This document shows, piece by piece, positions 44,697-55,403 of a stretch of 64,000 bases of DNA. Where the stretch lies: contig NZ_CP034911.1 in assembly GCF_008932245.1 (NCBI RefSeq), positions 62,001-126,000 on the forward strand. Direction: 5' to 3'. This DNA comes from Sinorhizobium alkalisoli. GTDB lineage: Bacteria > Pseudomonadota > Alphaproteobacteria > Rhizobiales > Rhizobiaceae. How positions within the stretch are numbered: the stretch's first letter is position 1; every line of letters begins with the position of its first letter. The notes beneath the pieces are model-generated. The model was not told the origin of the DNA. It did not search any database and saw only the letters and a program-made list of their open reading frames with translations. Position numbers and translations under genes: made by a program.

Positions 44697-45806
44697 TCAG
44701 GCCGACAGCGGTGTTTTACGAGCGATATCCCAGATGAAGCCGGCAAGCTCCCGTGCAATAGCGGTTAGAACACGTGGCTGGGGTTTCCCAGTTCTCGAAA
44801 GATCGCGATAACGCTTGCAAAGCCTCGTCTGCGCCTTCCACCCAATGTCTCTGATCTCGTGCGGAAGGTGCTGGCTGCGTTTAAGATGAAGGTGCCGTTC
44901 GCGAGGGGGATGTCGGTAGGACCAGCTCGCCTCGACCATCATGGTTCGGGCCAGAGCATTGCCGGTTCTGGTGATGCGCCCGCGCCGTGTAGTGCTGCCG
45001 CTGGAATGTTCGCTCGGCACCAGCCCAAGCCAGGCCATCAACTGTCGCGGGTTCGAGAACCGACTGATATCGCCGATTTCGGCAGCCAGGGTTGCGGCAA
45101 TCATGGTATTGACCCCACGCAACGCTCTCAACGCATCAACGACCGGAGCAAACCGCCAGGGCTTCACCGCATCTTCAATAGCCAGATCAAGCGTCCGGAT
45201 GCGTTCTTCGATCTGGCGAATAGCGCGCTTCAGTTCCTCGAAAGCTATCTGCTGATGCGGATAGCGGAATTTGCGCAATTCGTTGATCCAGCGCCAGTGC
45301 ATTTTCGTCCAATAAGTGGGGCGTTCATACCGAAGACCATGGCGAAGCAGGAAGCTCAACAGCTGTTGCTTCGCAATCTTCAGCGCTTCCAGCGCCTGCT
45401 TGCGGGTGCGGATCAAATCCCGCATGGCTTCCTGTTCTTCATCAGGTGTCCAGATCGGCGTCAGTTCTCCTGCTCGCCACAGTCGCGCCAGCATTTCCGC
45501 ATCGCGCCGATCTGTCTTAACCCGATCTCCAGCGCGGCGCGGGATCATGGCCGGAGCAACAACGGCACAATCAAATCCGAGTTTTGTCAGTAGGCGATAC
45601 AACCCGTAGCCACACGGACCTGCTTCGTAGCAAAACACCGGTCGTGCACCCGCAGCCGACAGCCGCTTTGTCAGGCGTAAAACGGAATCGGCGTTGTTTT
45701 CGATAATGCCGTAAAACCGCACGTCGCCATTCCGGCCATCATCCGCGGTCGCAACAGCAATCGTCTCAGCGTGAACATCAAGGCCGACATAAACCATTCT
45801 TTCCAT
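44697..45806 (-). CDS. IS110-family transposase
   Basis: About 369 residues (starts at 45824 and 45797 are alternatives). The N-terminal DEDD/RuvC-like domain has VGLDVHAETIAVA (Asp), CYEAGPCGYGLYR (Glu) and VKTDRRDAEMLARLW (Asp pair). The C-terminal transposase_20 domain has LRGVNTMIAATLAAEIGDIS and WLGLVPSEHSSG with the conserved Ser. IS110 elements have no inverted repeats and use a bridge RNA from the flanking non-coding region. The exact element ends cannot be read here. The gene is intact. Confidence 0.92.
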   Translation of the reverse strand: MERMVYVGLDVHAETIAVATADDGRNGDVRFYGIIENNADSVLRLTKRLSAAGARPVFCYEAGPCGYGLYRLLTKLGFDCAVVAPAMIPRRAGDRVKTDRRDAEMLARLWRAGELTPIWTPDEEQEAMRDLIRTRKQALEALKIAKQQLLSFLLRHGLRYERPTYWTKMHWRWINELRKFRYPHQQIAFEELKRAIRQIEERIRTLDLAIEDAVKPWRFAPVVDALRALRGVNTMIAATLAAEIGDISRFSNPRQLMAWLGLVPSEHSSGSTTRRGRITRTGNALARTMMVEASWSYRHPPRERHLHLKRSQHLPHEIRDIGWKAQTRLCKRYRDLSRTGKPQPRVLTAIARELAGFIWDIARKTPLSA

Positions 45807-45824
45807 AAGCTTCTTCCTTTCCAA

Positions 45825-46099
45825 ACCAATCCGTTTGACAAGGAAAACCTAGCGGCTTTGCCGCCGTAAATCGCTCATCTGGTCTAAGATCGAACGGACC
45901 GTGAACTGTCTTCCTGGAACTTAGGAAAGCTGATGGTGTGCTGCTGGTCGCGAACTTTCTGGCGAAGGCGCGCTTTACGTCTGCCATCCTCGCGTCGTTC
46001 TTTACGCATTCTTTACGACCTCGCCTCGCCTTCAACATGGCGCCCTTACGCCCGGTAGCGCCATTTCTCGGGCCGATATCCATGAAAGGGATTCGGCTC
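45825..46099. other. region between IS110 and the kdp operon
   Basis: About 275 bases with no supported gene. It should contain the IS110 5' non-coding region (a possible bridge-RNA source) and the kdp promoter; I see no clear operator or -35/-10 pair. Confidence 0.4.
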
Positions 46100-46183
46100 A
46101 TGTTCGACCTTATCTACGTCGCGCTTGCCGTTGGCGGCTTTCTGGCCTTCGCAGTCGCCGTGCGCGCCTGTGAGCGCCTGTGA
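46100..46183 (+). CDS. tiny membrane protein at the head of the kdp operon
   Basis: 27 residues: a short start, one membrane helix (LIYVALAVGGFLAFAVAV) and the tail RACERL. It ends 10 bases before kdpF. As I recall, similar short hydrophobic ORFs ending in RACxRL precede kdpF in other rhizobia and proteobacteria, so it is probably real. It may be a small Kdp accessory subunit; its function is not known. Confidence 0.55.
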   Translation: MFDLIYVALAVGGFLAFAVAVRACERL

Positions 46184-46193
46184 GGTGCCGGCG

Positions 46194-46280
46194 ATGATCG
46201 AGTATTTCATTGGCGGCGCTGTCGCTCTGGCGCTTCTTGCCTACCTCACGGTCGCATTGCTGCGTCCGGAACGATTCTGA
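46194..46280 (+). CDS. kdpF: potassium-transporting ATPase small subunit KdpF
   Basis: 28 residues with one membrane helix and the typical end LLRPERF. KdpF stabilises the KdpFABC complex in the inner membrane. It lies 12 bases before kdpA. Confidence 0.9.
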   Translation: MIEYFIGGAVALALLAYLTVALLRPERF

Positions 46281-46292
46281 CGGAGGTGCGGA

Positions 46293-47999
46293 GTGGCTAC
46301 CGATATTCTTCAGTTCCTGCTTTATGCAGCCATCCTGGTCGCGCTCGCCTGGCCGCTCGGCGGCTACATGACGCGGGTATTTCAGGGCGAGCGCACCCTG
46401 CTTTCCCCGGTGCTCGTGCCGGTGGAGCGCGGCATCTATGCGGTTGCCGGCAAATCCGCAATGCAGGACCAGCACTGGACGCGCTATGCGCTCTCGCTTC
46501 TGGTCTTCAACTTCGCCGGCTGGCTGTTCCTCTACACCGTCTTGCGCCTCCAACATCTCCTTTCGTGGAACCCGGAAGGCCTGGCGCCGATGCCCCCGGG
46601 ACTTGCCTTCAACACGGCAGTCAGCTTCGTCACCAACACAAATTGGCAGGCCTATGGGGGCGAAACGACGCTCTCCTACTTCAGCCAAATGGTCGGACTC
46701 ACGGTGCAGCACTTCGTCTCGGCCGCCACAGGCATTGCCGTGGCCGTCGCGGTGATCCGCGGCTTTGCGGCCCGCAATGTCAGGTCGATCGGCAATTTCT
46801 GGGTCGATATGACCCGCTCAATTCTCTACGTCCTGCTGCCGCTGTCGATCATCGGAGCGCTTGTGCTCATCTGGCAGGGGGTGCCGCAGACGCTCAGTGC
46901 CTATGTGCCGACAACCACGCTGGAGGGCGCAAGGCAGCTTATCGCACAAGGACCCGCCGCCTCGCAGATCGCCATCAAGCAGCTCGGCACGAATGGCGGC
47001 GGCTTCTTCAACGTCAATTCCGCCCATCCGCTCGAGAACCCGACGCAGCTCTCGAACCTGCTGCAGCTGCTCTACATCCTGCTGATCCCGGCAGCTTTCT
47101 GCTTCCTGTTCGGACACATGGTGAAGGATCAGCGGCAGGGGATCGCAATTTTCGCCGCCATGGGCATCCTGTTCGTTGTCGGGCTTGCCGTCATCTACGG
47201 CGCGGAGATTCGCGGCAACACGCTCTATGATGCACTGCCGATCGACCAGGCGGCGGGAAACATGGAGGGCAAGGAAGTCCGCTTCGGAACCGGCCTTTCC
47301 GCGCTCTGGGCCGAGGCCACGACGGCCGCCTCCAACGGCTCGGTCAACTCCATGCATGACAGCTTCACGCCGCTCGCCGGGCTTGCGCTTCTGCTCAACA
47401 TGCAGGTGGGCGAGGTCATCTTCGGCGGTGTCGGCGCCGGTTTCTACGGCATGCTCCTCTTCGTGGTGCTCACCGTGTTCCTCGCCGGTCTGATGGTCGG
47501 GCGCACACCTGAATATCTCGGCAAGAAAATCGAGGCAAAGGAAGTCAAGCTCGCGGTCCTCACCTTCCTGTCGATGCCGGTCGGCATCCTGGTCTTCGGC
47601 GCGGTTGCCGCCATTGTTCCGTCGGCCCTGGCTGCGGTTCAGGATCCCGGCCCCCATGGGCTCTCGGAGATCCTCTACGCCTATTCCTCGGCCACCGGCA
47701 ACAACGGTTCGGCCTTCGCCGGCTTCGGCGCCAACCTGCCGTTCCACACGACGCTACAGGGAATCGCCATGCTTCTCGGCCGCTACGCCTTCATCGTGCC
47801 GATGCTGGCGATTGCCGGGGCGCTTGCGACGAAGACGCCAGCACCGGCCTCGGCCAGCACGTTTCCGACCCACGGTCCGCTCTTTGTCGTCCTGCTCATG
47901 GTGGTCGTCCTGATCCTCGGCGGCCTCACTTTCTTTCCGGCACTCGCCCTCGGCCCGATCGCCGAACAGGTGGCGATGCTTGCCGACCAGACGTTCTGA
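46293..47999 (+). CDS. kdpA: potassium-transporting ATPase subunit KdpA
   Basis: 568 residues from a GTG at 46293, the usual length. KdpA is the channel-like, K+-selective subunit with about ten membrane segments. The four selectivity-filter-type loops are visible: [34 protein letters not shown] and [11 protein letters not shown]. It takes up K+ with high affinity under potassium limitation, driven by KdpB. Operon kdpFABCDE with very short spacers. Confidence 0.97.
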   Translation: MATDILQFLLYAAILVALAWPLGGYMTRVFQGERTLLSPVLVPVERGIYAVAGKSAMQDQHWTRYALSLLVFNFAGWLFLYTVLRLQHLLSWNPEGLAPMPPGLAFNTAVSFVTNTNWQAYGGETTLSYFSQMVGLTVQHFVSAATGIAVAVAVIRGFAARNVRSIGNFWVDMTRSILYVLLPLSIIGALVLIWQGVPQTLSAYVPTTTLEGARQLIAQGPAASQIAIKQLGTNGGGFFNVNSAHPLENPTQLSNLLQLLYILLIPAAFCFLFGHMVKDQRQGIAIFAAMGILFVVGLAVIYGAEIRGNTLYDALPIDQAAGNMEGKEVRFGTGLSALWAEATTAASNGSVNSMHDSFTPLAGLALLLNMQVGEVIFGGVGAGFYGMLLFVVLTVFLAGLMVGRTPEYLGKKIEAKEVKLAVLTFLSMPVGILVFGAVAAIVPSALAAVQDPGPHGLSEILYAYSSATGNNGSAFAGFGANLPFHTTLQGIAMLLGRYAFIVPMLAIAGALATKTPAPASASTFPTHGPLFVVLLMVVVLILGGLTFFPALALGPIAEQVAMLADQTF

Positions 48000-48008
48000 G
48001 GTGTTTCG

Positions 48009-50060
48009 ATGACCAAGCATAAGCGCAAGGACTTTTCTTTGTTCGACCGGGCGCTCGCCGCCCAGGCGGCGCGTAGCGCCGTCGCCAAGCTCGATCCGCG
48101 CGTGCTTTCCCGCAACCCGGTCATGTTCGTCACCGGCGTGGTCGCGCTGCTCACGACATTCATTTTCCTTCGCGATCTCGTCACCGGAGCAGCGATGACC
48201 GGCACAGTCGGCCAGATCGCCTTCTGGCTATGGGTGACGGTGCTGTTCGCCAATTTCGCGGAGGCGATCGCCGAGGGCCGGGGTAAGGCGCGCTCCGACA
48301 GCCTGCGGGCGACACAAGCGGAGACCGAATGCCGGCGCCTCACCGGAGACCCGGCCGCCCATGAGAATTTCGAGCTCGTGTCAAGCCAGAAGCTTCATAA
48401 GGACGACGTCGTTCTGGTGGAGGCCGGCGACCTGATCCCTGCCGACGGTGAAGTGATCGAAGGCGTCGCATCGGTGGACGAGTCGGCCATCACGGGCGAA
48501 TCGGCGCCGGTGATCCGCGAGTCGGGCGGCGACCGTTCGGCGGTCACCGGCAGCACGTGTCTGGTCTCGGACTGGCTGGTGATCCGCGTCACCGCCGAGC
48601 CCGGCAAGAGCTTCCTCGACCGCATGATCGCCATGGTCGAAGGCGCAGAGCGCCAGAAGACGCCGAACGAGATCGCACTCAACATCCTGCTCATCGGCAT
48701 GACCATCATCTTCGTTCTGGTCGTCGTGACGCTGGAACCCTTCGCGCTTTTCTCCGGCACCTCGATTCCTGTCGCCTTCCTGGTGGCGCTGCTGGTCACG
48801 CTCATCCCGACGACGATCGGCGGCCTCCTGTCGGCCATCGGCATTGCCGGCATGGACCGGCTGGTGAAGGCCAATGTCATCGCCAAGTCGGGCCGCGCGG
48901 TCGAGGCGGCCGGCGATGTCGATACGCTGTTGCTCGACAAGACCGGCACCATCACCTTCGGCAACCGCATGGCCGACGCCTTCATGCCCCTGCCAGGTGT
49001 GAGCGAGCGCGAGCTGATCGAAACCGCCTTGCTCGCCTCGTTTCCCGACGAGACACCGGAAGGCAAGTCCATCGTCGATCTGGCCCACAAGATGCTGGGC
49101 AGGGAGGTCGATGCACTTCGGGAACGGGTTGGAGAATTCGTGCCCTTCAGCGCGCAGACCCGTCTTTCTGGCGCCGACCTGACGGATGGAGGCGAAGTCC
49201 GCAAGGGCGCGAGCGATGCCATGCTCCGCTATGCCGGGGCAAAAGCGAGCCTCGATCTCACGCGCATCGTCGAGAGTATCGGCAAGTCGGGTGGGACGCC
49301 GCTAGTCGTCTCGCGCGACCGACGCATCCTCGGGGTGATCCACCTGAAGGACATTATCAAGCCCGGCATTCGCGAGCGCTTCGCCGAGCTCCGGCGCTTG
49401 GGTATCCGCACGGTGATGATCACCGGCGACAACCCGCTGACCGCCGCCGCGATCGCGGCAGAGGCAGGTGTCGATGATTTCCTAGCTGAGGCAACGCCGG
49501 AAAAGAAGCTGGAACTGATCCGCCAGGAGCAGGCCGAAGGCAAGCTGGTGGCCATGTGCGGCGACGGCTCCAACGATGCACCGGCACTGGCCCAGGCCGA
49601 CATCGGTGTGGCGATGAATACCGGTACGCCGGCGGCCAAGGAAGCCGGCAACCTGATCGATCTCGATAGCGATCCCACCAAGCTCATCGAAGTGGTGCTG
49701 GTCGGCAAGCAACTGCTGATCAGCCGCGGTGCGCTGACCACCTTCTCGATCGCCAACGACGTGGCGAAGTATTTCGCCATCCTGCCGGCCCTGTTCATCA
49801 CCGCCTATCCCGGCCTGCAGGCACTCAACGTCATGGATCTGGCGAGCCCGGCAAGTGCCATCCTGTCTGCCGTGATCTTCAACGCGCTGGTCATCTTCGC
49901 CCTGATTCCGCTCGCCTTGCGCGGCGTACGCTATTCTCCGGCGACGGCGGGCGAGCTGCTGCAGCGCAACCTGTTGATCTACGGGCTGGGCGGCCTGGTC
50001 GTGCCGTTCGTCGGCATCAAGGCCATCGACGTCGCGGTCTCCGCGCTCGGTCTTGTGTAA
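48009..50060 (+). CDS. kdpB: potassium-transporting ATPase ATP-binding subunit KdpB
   Basis: 683 residues, a P-type ATPase. The phosphorylated Asp lies in [12 protein letters not shown]. The actuator motif ITGESAPVI and the P-domain motif [18 protein letters not shown] are intact. It hydrolyses ATP to drive K+ transport through KdpA. It starts nine bases after kdpA. Confidence 0.97.
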   Translation: MTKHKRKDFSLFDRALAAQAARSAVAKLDPRVLSRNPVMFVTGVVALLTTFIFLRDLVTGAAMTGTVGQIAFWLWVTVLFANFAEAIAEGRGKARSDSLRATQAETECRRLTGDPAAHENFELVSSQKLHKDDVVLVEAGDLIPADGEVIEGVASVDESAITGESAPVIRESGGDRSAVTGSTCLVSDWLVIRVTAEPGKSFLDRMIAMVEGAERQKTPNEIALNILLIGMTIIFVLVVVTLEPFALFSGTSIPVAFLVALLVTLIPTTIGGLLSAIGIAGMDRLVKANVIAKSGRAVEAAGDVDTLLLDKTGTITFGNRMADAFMPLPGVSERELIETALLASFPDETPEGKSIVDLAHKMLGREVDALRERVGEFVPFSAQTRLSGADLTDGGEVRKGASDAMLRYAGAKASLDLTRIVESIGKSGGTPLVVSRDRRILGVIHLKDIIKPGIRERFAELRRLGIRTVMITGDNPLTAAAIAAEAGVDDFLAEATPEKKLELIRQEQAEGKLVAMCGDGSNDAPALAQADIGVAMNTGTPAAKEAGNLIDLDSDPTKLIEVVLVGKQLLISRGALTTFSIANDVAKYFAILPALFITAYPGLQALNVMDLASPASAILSAVIFNALVIFALIPLALRGVRYSPATAGELLQRNLLIYGLGGLVVPFVGIKAIDVAVSALGLV

Positions 50061-50065
50061 GAAGG

Positions 50066-50683
50066 ATGAAGACGATGATTTCGCAGATAAGACCGGCAAT
50101 CGCCCTGCTGGCGATGATGATCCTGCTGACCGGCGTCGCCTATCCTTTGGCAATGACGGCGGTCGGGCAGGCCCTGTTTCCCCACCAGGCCAATGCGAGC
50201 TTGATCACCCGTGATGGCGTGGTGATCGGCTCCGAGTACATCGGGCAGACGTTCGAGCAGCCGGAATATTTTCATGGTCGCCCGTCCGCCGTCGACTACG
50301 ATGCGGCATCTTCAGGCGGCACAAACCTTGCGCCGACGAACCGCGACCTGGTCGATGCCGTTGGTGAGCGAGCCCGGATGATCGCGGCGGAGACCGGGAG
50401 CCGGCGGGTGCCGATCGATCTCGTAACATCTTCGGCGAGCGGTCTCGACCCGCACATTTCCCCCGAAAGCGCCTATCTACAGATAGCGCGCATTGCCAAG
50501 GCGAGAGGTCTTTCCGCCCAGGACCTGCGCCGCATGGTCGACGGGCATATCGAAACGCCGCTTTTCGGGATATTCGGTGCGCCGGCCGTCAATGTATTGA
50601 AGCTGAACCTGGCGCTCGATGAGCGGGCGCCGATTGAAACGGACGCGACAGGATCGATGGATGGCGCCAGCGCCGAACGGTGA
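50066..50683 (+). CDS. kdpC: potassium-transporting ATPase subunit KdpC
   Basis: 205 residues with one N-terminal membrane helix (IALLAMMILLTGVAYPLAMT) and a periplasmic domain including GSEYIGQTFEQPEYFHGRPS and SSASGLDPHISPESAYLQ, both hallmark KdpC motifs. KdpC is needed for complex assembly and activity. A second ATG at 50075 is possible. Its last 23 bases overlap kdpD. Confidence 0.95.
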   Translation: MKTMISQIRPAIALLAMMILLTGVAYPLAMTAVGQALFPHQANASLITRDGVVIGSEYIGQTFEQPEYFHGRPSAVDYDAASSGGTNLAPTNRDLVDAVGERARMIAAETGSRRVPIDLVTSSASGLDPHISPESAYLQIARIAKARGLSAQDLRRMVDGHIETPLFGIFGAPAVNVLKLNLALDERAPIETDATGSMDGASAER

Positions 50684-53357
50684 AAACCGCCCTGAGCCGG
50701 AAGCCCTTCTCGCAGAGGCGGAGAAGGAGGGCCGCGGAAGACTGAAAATCTTCCTTGGCGCAGCACCCGGGGTCGGCAAGACCTATGCGATGCTCCAGGC
50801 CGCGCGGAAACGCGCGGCCGAAGGCGTCGACGTGCTGGTGGGCATCGTCGAGACGCACGGACGCCAGGAGACGGAACGACTACTCAGAAATATGACCGTC
50901 CTGCCGCGCCGCCCGCATCTCTATCGCGGCCGCATCCTCCACGAGATGGACCTGGACGCCCTGATTGAGCGCCGGCCGCAACTGGCGTTGATCGACGAGC
51001 TTGCCCACACCAACGTGCCTGATAGTCGGCACGAAAAGCGCTGGCAGGATGTGGAGGACGTGCTCGCCGCCGGCCTCGACGTCTATACCACGCTCAACAT
51101 CCAGCATCTGGAAAGCCTCAACGACATTGTCGCGCGCGTCTCCGGCGTGCGCGTGCGCGAGACCTTGCCCGACAAGGTCCTGGAACTTGCCGACGAGATC
51201 GAGCTGATCGACCTTCCCCCGGAAGAGCTGATCGAGCGCCTGCGCCAGGGCAAGGTTTATCTGCATGGTCAGATCGCCCGCGCCATCGAGAATTTCTTCT
51301 CCAAGGGCAATCTGACGGCACTACGGGAACTGGCCATGCGCGTGGCGGCCGACCGGGTGGACGCCCAGATGATCGCGCACATGAAGACGCACGCGATCAG
51401 TGGTCCTTGGCCGACGCAGGATCGCATCATGGTGTGCATCAACGAGTCCCCCGTGGCGAAGTCGCTTGTGCGCGCCGCAAAACGCATGGCCGACCGTGCC
51501 CGCGCACCATGGCTTGCTGTCAATATCATTTCCTCATCCAGCGAAACCCTCGAAGACGAAGCCAAGGACCGGATCGCCGAAGGCCTGCGGCTTGCCGAGA
51601 CGCTCGGCGCGGAGGTCGCCAGCATCAATGCCGAGGCCAATATCGCCGAGGAGATTCTGGAGTTCGCAAGATCCCGCAACGTCAATCGAATCCTTGTCGG
51701 TCGTCCCCGCCCGCGTGGGCTCCTTGCGTCCTTCACACGAGAGACGGTGGCCGAAACGCTGATCCGCCAGGGAGAGGACTTCGAAATCACCCTGATTGCC
51801 CCCGATCAGGAGGAGGCCCGTCGAACGGCCATCCGTGCCGGCCGCGTCCGGGTCGAGCGCGACCCGAAGGCCTATCTTGCCGCAACGGGCATTGTCGCTC
51901 TTGCCACCGCAACCGCCTTCGCGATCGAGCGCGTCCTGCCGGTCGCCAGCCTGTCGCTCGTGTTCCTGACCGGCGTTCTCATCACCGCGACCCGCCTGGG
52001 GCTTTGGCCGTCGCTCTATGCGGCGACCGTCAGCTTCTTCACCTATAACTTCTTCTTCACCGAGCCTTCCCACACCTTCGTCATGCACCGGCAGGACGAT
52101 ATCCTGACGCTGGTGCTCTTCTATGCGACCTCTGTCCTGGCGGGGAATTTGGCTGCACGGCTGCGCAATCAGGTGAACGCCCAAAGGGCGATCGCGAAGC
52201 GTACAGCAAACCTTTACGAGTTCAGCCGCAAACTCGCGAGCGCAGCCTCCTTCGATGATGTCATCTGGACTGCCGTCAGCAATGTCGGAGCGATCCTCAG
52301 ATGCCAGGCAATTGCGCTCACACCGGGTGCGGCCGGGCGGCTGGAGATCGGCGGCGCCTTTCCGCCGCTCGATGAACTCGACGTGCGCAACTACGGCGCA
52401 GCCCATTGGGCCTTCGAGCATGGGGAACCTGCCGGTTGGACAACCGCCACGCTTCCCTCCTCGGACTGGCTATTTCTGCCGCTCAAGACGGCGCAAGGAA
52501 CCCATGGGGTTCTCGGCATCACCTTCGAGGAGCGGCGGTCGTTGACACCGAACGACTTGCGCATTCTCGATGCCCTGACCGATCAGGTGGCGATCGCCGT
52601 CGAGCGCACGCGGCTGGTCTCGGACCTTCAGGACTCCCGTATCCTCGCGGAAACCGAGCGGCTGCGTTCGGCGCTGCTCTCCTCGGTGAGCCACGACCTG
52701 CGCACGCCGCTCGTCTCGATCATCGGCTCGGCAAGCTCGCTGATCGAGGCGGACGATGCGCTGGGCAGCAACGGCCGGCGACAGCTTGCCGAGACGATCA
52801 AGGAAGAGGGCGATCGGCTCAACCGATACGTCCAGAACCTCCTCGACATGACGCGGTTGGGGTATGGGGCATTGAAACTCAATCGGCAGCCGAGCGAGGC
52901 GCGCGAACTGGTTGGGGCGGCAGCACACCAGCTCGGATCGGCCCTCAGAAGCCATGTATTGGTCCTTGACGTCGCTGACGATCTGCCGGCAGTGGATGTC
53001 GACCCGATCCTGATGCAGCAGGTATTTGCCAACGTGCTCGACAATGCCGCCAAATACGCCCCCTCCGGCTCCACCATCACCGTCACCGGTTCGACCGGCA
53101 AAAACGCCTTGGCAATTGTCGTGAGCGACGAAGGACCGGGCATTCCGCCCGCAGACCGCGAGCGCGTCTTCGACATGTTCTATCGCGTGCGAGCGGCGGA
53201 TGGACAGCGGGCCGGGACGGGCCTCGGCCTTGCCATCTGCAAGGGCATCATTGACGCGCATGGCGGCAGCATCCGCGCCGAGTCGGCCAGGGCGGACGGT
53301 ACCGGCACGCGAATCGAGATCCGGCTGCCGCTCGCCGACACCAGGGCCGATGCATGA
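50661..53357 (+). CDS. kdpD: sensor histidine kinase KdpD
   Basis: 898 residues from the ATG at 50661, inside the end of kdpC. The order is: an N-terminal KdpD domain with Walker A FLGAAPGVGKTYAM (about 25-230); a Usp domain (about 250-370); four membrane helices (DUF4118, about 400-500); a GAF-like domain; HisKA with the phosphorylated His in SVSHDLRTPL; and HATPase with DEGPGIPPADRERVFDMF and GTGLGLAICKGI. It senses low K+ and phosphorylates KdpE. Confidence 0.96.
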   Translation: MAPAPNGENRPEPEALLAEAEKEGRGRLKIFLGAAPGVGKTYAMLQAARKRAAEGVDVLVGIVETHGRQETERLLRNMTVLPRRPHLYRGRILHEMDLDALIERRPQLALIDELAHTNVPDSRHEKRWQDVEDVLAAGLDVYTTLNIQHLESLNDIVARVSGVRVRETLPDKVLELADEIELIDLPPEELIERLRQGKVYLHGQIARAIENFFSKGNLTALRELAMRVAADRVDAQMIAHMKTHAISGPWPTQDRIMVCINESPVAKSLVRAAKRMADRARAPWLAVNIISSSSETLEDEAKDRIAEGLRLAETLGAEVASINAEANIAEEILEFARSRNVNRILVGRPRPRGLLASFTRETVAETLIRQGEDFEITLIAPDQEEARRTAIRAGRVRVERDPKAYLAATGIVALATATAFAIERVLPVASLSLVFLTGVLITATRLGLWPSLYAATVSFFTYNFFFTEPSHTFVMHRQDDILTLVLFYATSVLAGNLAARLRNQVNAQRAIAKRTANLYEFSRKLASAASFDDVIWTAVSNVGAILRCQAIALTPGAAGRLEIGGAFPPLDELDVRNYGAAHWAFEHGEPAGWTTATLPSSDWLFLPLKTAQGTHGVLGITFEERRSLTPNDLRILDALTDQVAIAVERTRLVSDLQDSRILAETERLRSALLSSVSHDLRTPLVSIIGSASSLIEADDALGSNGRRQLAETIKEEGDRLNRYVQNLLDMTRLGYGALKLNRQPSEARELVGAAAHQLGSALRSHVLVLDVADDLPAVDVDPILMQQVFANVLDNAAKYAPSGSTITVTGSTGKNALAIVVSDEGPGIPPADRERVFDMFYRVRAADGQRAGTGLGLAICKGIIDAHGGSIRAESARADGTGTRIEIRLPLADTRADA

Positions 53358-54055
53358 GCGCGCTTGCCCGCATCCTCGTCGTGGACGACGAAAGTCAGAT
53401 CCGGCGCTTCCTGCGCGTCGCCCTTGAGGCACACGCCTACGCGGTCGCCGAGGCCGCCACGGGCCTGGAAGCCGTGCAAATGGCAGCGACGGAGGAACCG
53501 GACCTCATCGTGCTCGATCTCGGGCTTCCGGACATGGACGGCAAGGATGTTATCGCGCGGGTGCGCGAGTGGTCGCAGACTCCGATCCTGGTGCTTTCCG
53601 TCCGACAGGAGGAGGCTGAGAAGGTCGAGGCGCTCGACGCGGGCGCCCAGGACTACGTCGTCAAACCCTTCGGCATCAAGGAGCTGCTCGCCCGCATCCG
53701 CAGCCTGCTGCGCGACAGGTCGGCGACGGACAATGCCTTGAGCAAGGCTGTCGTGGAGATCGGCGATCTGCATATCGACATCGCCGCGCACGAGGTTCGC
53801 AAGGACGGAAAGCCGCTGAGGCTGACGCGCAAGGAATTCGAGGTCCTATGGACGCTCGCGCGCCACGCCGGCCGCATCGTCACCCACCGGACACTTCTGC
53901 ACGAGGTCTGGGGCAAGGCGCATGAGCATGACACGCAATATCTAAGGGTGTTCATCCGACAGCTTCGCCAGAAGCTCGGCGATGACCCGGCATGCCCGCG
54001 CTACATCATGAATGATCCCGGCGTCGGCTACCGGATGCTGGACTCGGCTGACTGA
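53354..54055 (+). CDS. kdpE: response regulator KdpE
   Basis: 233 residues, OmpR/PhoB type. The receiver has VVDDESQIRRFL, the phosphorylated Asp in LIVLDLGLPDMDG and Lys in YVVKPFG; the C-terminal winged helix ends in YIMNDPGVGYRM. It activates the kdp promoter. The start overlaps the kdpD stop by four bases (ATGA). Confidence 0.96.
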   Translation: MSALARILVVDDESQIRRFLRVALEAHAYAVAEAATGLEAVQMAATEEPDLIVLDLGLPDMDGKDVIARVREWSQTPILVLSVRQEEAEKVEALDAGAQDYVVKPFGIKELLARIRSLLRDRSATDNALSKAVVEIGDLHIDIAAHEVRKDGKPLRLTRKEFEVLWTLARHAGRIVTHRTLLHEVWGKAHEHDTQYLRVFIRQLRQKLGDDPACPRYIMNDPGVGYRMLDSAD

Positions 54056-54118
54056 CGATTCAGTTTCGCCAGGGCGACGACGACACGAAGGCCGCGGATT
54101 GGCGGATCGAACGGACCG

Positions 54119-54385
54119 CTAGCCTTTATCTCGGACGCGCATAATGGTCTGCCGGCTGGTGGTGAACTTTCTGGCGACTGCCGAAACGCTCATTCCGTCG
54201 GCCAGGTTCTCGCGCACATCCCGTTTTTGCCTTTCGTCGAGGCTCGATGGACGACCAAGGGTCTTGCCTTCCGACTTCGCCCGCTTGAGGCCGGATTGCG
54301 TTCGCTCGATCAGCAGATCCCGCTCGAACTGTGCAACGGCGTTGAGGACGTTCATCGTCATTGTTCCGGCCGAGCTGGGCCTGCT
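54119..54385 (-). pseudogene. serine recombinase C-terminal remnant
   Basis: AVAQFERDLLIERTQSGLKR, then GRPSSLDERQKRDV and a helix-turn-helix (SVSAVARKFTTSRQTIMRV), is the end of an invertase/resolvase. The catalytic N-terminus is missing. Confidence 0.8.
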
Positions 54386-54431
54386 CCTTCGACTTTGGGG
54401 CAATTGCCGGGACATAACCGCGGAGAGTCTT

Positions 54432-54761
54432 TTGCAACATCAGCCGTCGGCGGCGGCGAGCGCGACCGCACTCGTTGGCCGCCTCAATGAGCCAAGCGTT
54501 CTGATCGACAACGAGAGTCGTGTGGCAGCCTCGAACAAGTCCTTCGATGCCCTCGCGGGGACAGCCAAAGATCTCGTCGACCGCCTCACCAAGGCGCTTG
54601 CCGCAAAGGACCGTTCGTCGTCATGCCTAACGTTGGAAGTACCGGAGGTCAACGGCAAATCGAGACGTTTTGACGTCTTCCTGCAAACCGGCTTGGCACC
54701 TGACCAGTGGGCCATCGGTACCTTCGTGCCTGTTAGAAACCGCACGCGCAAAATGGGATGA
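54432..54761 (+). pseudogene. fragment possibly of a PAS-type sensor protein
   Basis: A frame without its own start reads NEPSVLIDNESRVAASNKSF and FDVFLQTGLAPDQWAIGTF, a PAS-like pattern. It is cut off on the left near the recombinase remnant. The assignment is tentative. Confidence 0.3.
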
Positions 54762-54840
54762 CGATGAGCAAGATGGAGCAGCCCACCGGCTTCCGACAGT
54801 TCGACATCGGGCTTAGAGGACGCAAGAGCACGTGGATGGC

Positions 54841-55094
54841 GGCCAGCCGGCCAATTCAAGCTCGGACCTTGGGGCGGCCCGATCAACCTCGTGGCCCTGA
54901 CCTACGGAACGGGCGCGATCGTGAACCTGGTGTGGCCCCGTGCGCCGGATGCACCTTGGTTCACCAATTACGCCACACTGCTGACAGTGGGCATCGTGGC
55001 AGGAAGCGGAGCTCTGTACATGGCGTTCGCCCGGCCTACGAGCGTGGCACGGCACCTGCAGGCGATGCGTGGAGGAACGGAACGATTGGGCTAA
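54841..55094 (+). pseudogene. C-terminal tail of an APC-family amino acid permease
   Basis: The frame gives FKLGPWGGPINLVALTYG, a membrane helix, NLVWPRAPDAPWFTNYATLL and a last helix ending in YMAFARPT. This is the typical end of an amino acid/GABA permease. No upstream part remains. Confidence 0.6.
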
Positions 55095-55122
55095 CCCCCG
55101 TCAAGGCGTGATCCCAAGCAAA

Positions 55123-55146
55123 CTGGGCGGCGCAAGCGCCGCCCAG
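55123..55146 (+). terminator. strong hairpin after the permease tail
   Basis: CTGGGCGGCGC, a two-base loop (AA) and GCGCCGCCCAG form a perfect 11-bp stem 28 bases after the permease stop. No T-run follows. Probably the old terminator of that gene. Confidence 0.55.
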
Positions 55147-55403
55147 ACGAACTGCCGGATAAGAATATCTAGGTGTACGCTTTCAGCCAGCTCCGGCGCA
55201 GACTGCTTGTGACCAGTACACCGCTCACAGGCTGAGAGGTTGGTCACTGCTCGGAAAAATCTCGGGCTCCTGGTGGCCGAAGACGGAAGTCTGCCTCGCA
55301 TGAGCCCGCAGGTCTTAGCGAAGACGCGGGTCCGCGCCTCCACTCCACGCTACGCTAGTCTCCGAAGCCGACAACGCTCTTGATCTCAAGGAAAGAATCG
55401 TGG

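Noticed and set aside
46818..49801. Long antisense frames across kdpA and kdpB
   Set aside because: Both Kdp subunits are certain; these are GC-driven shadows.
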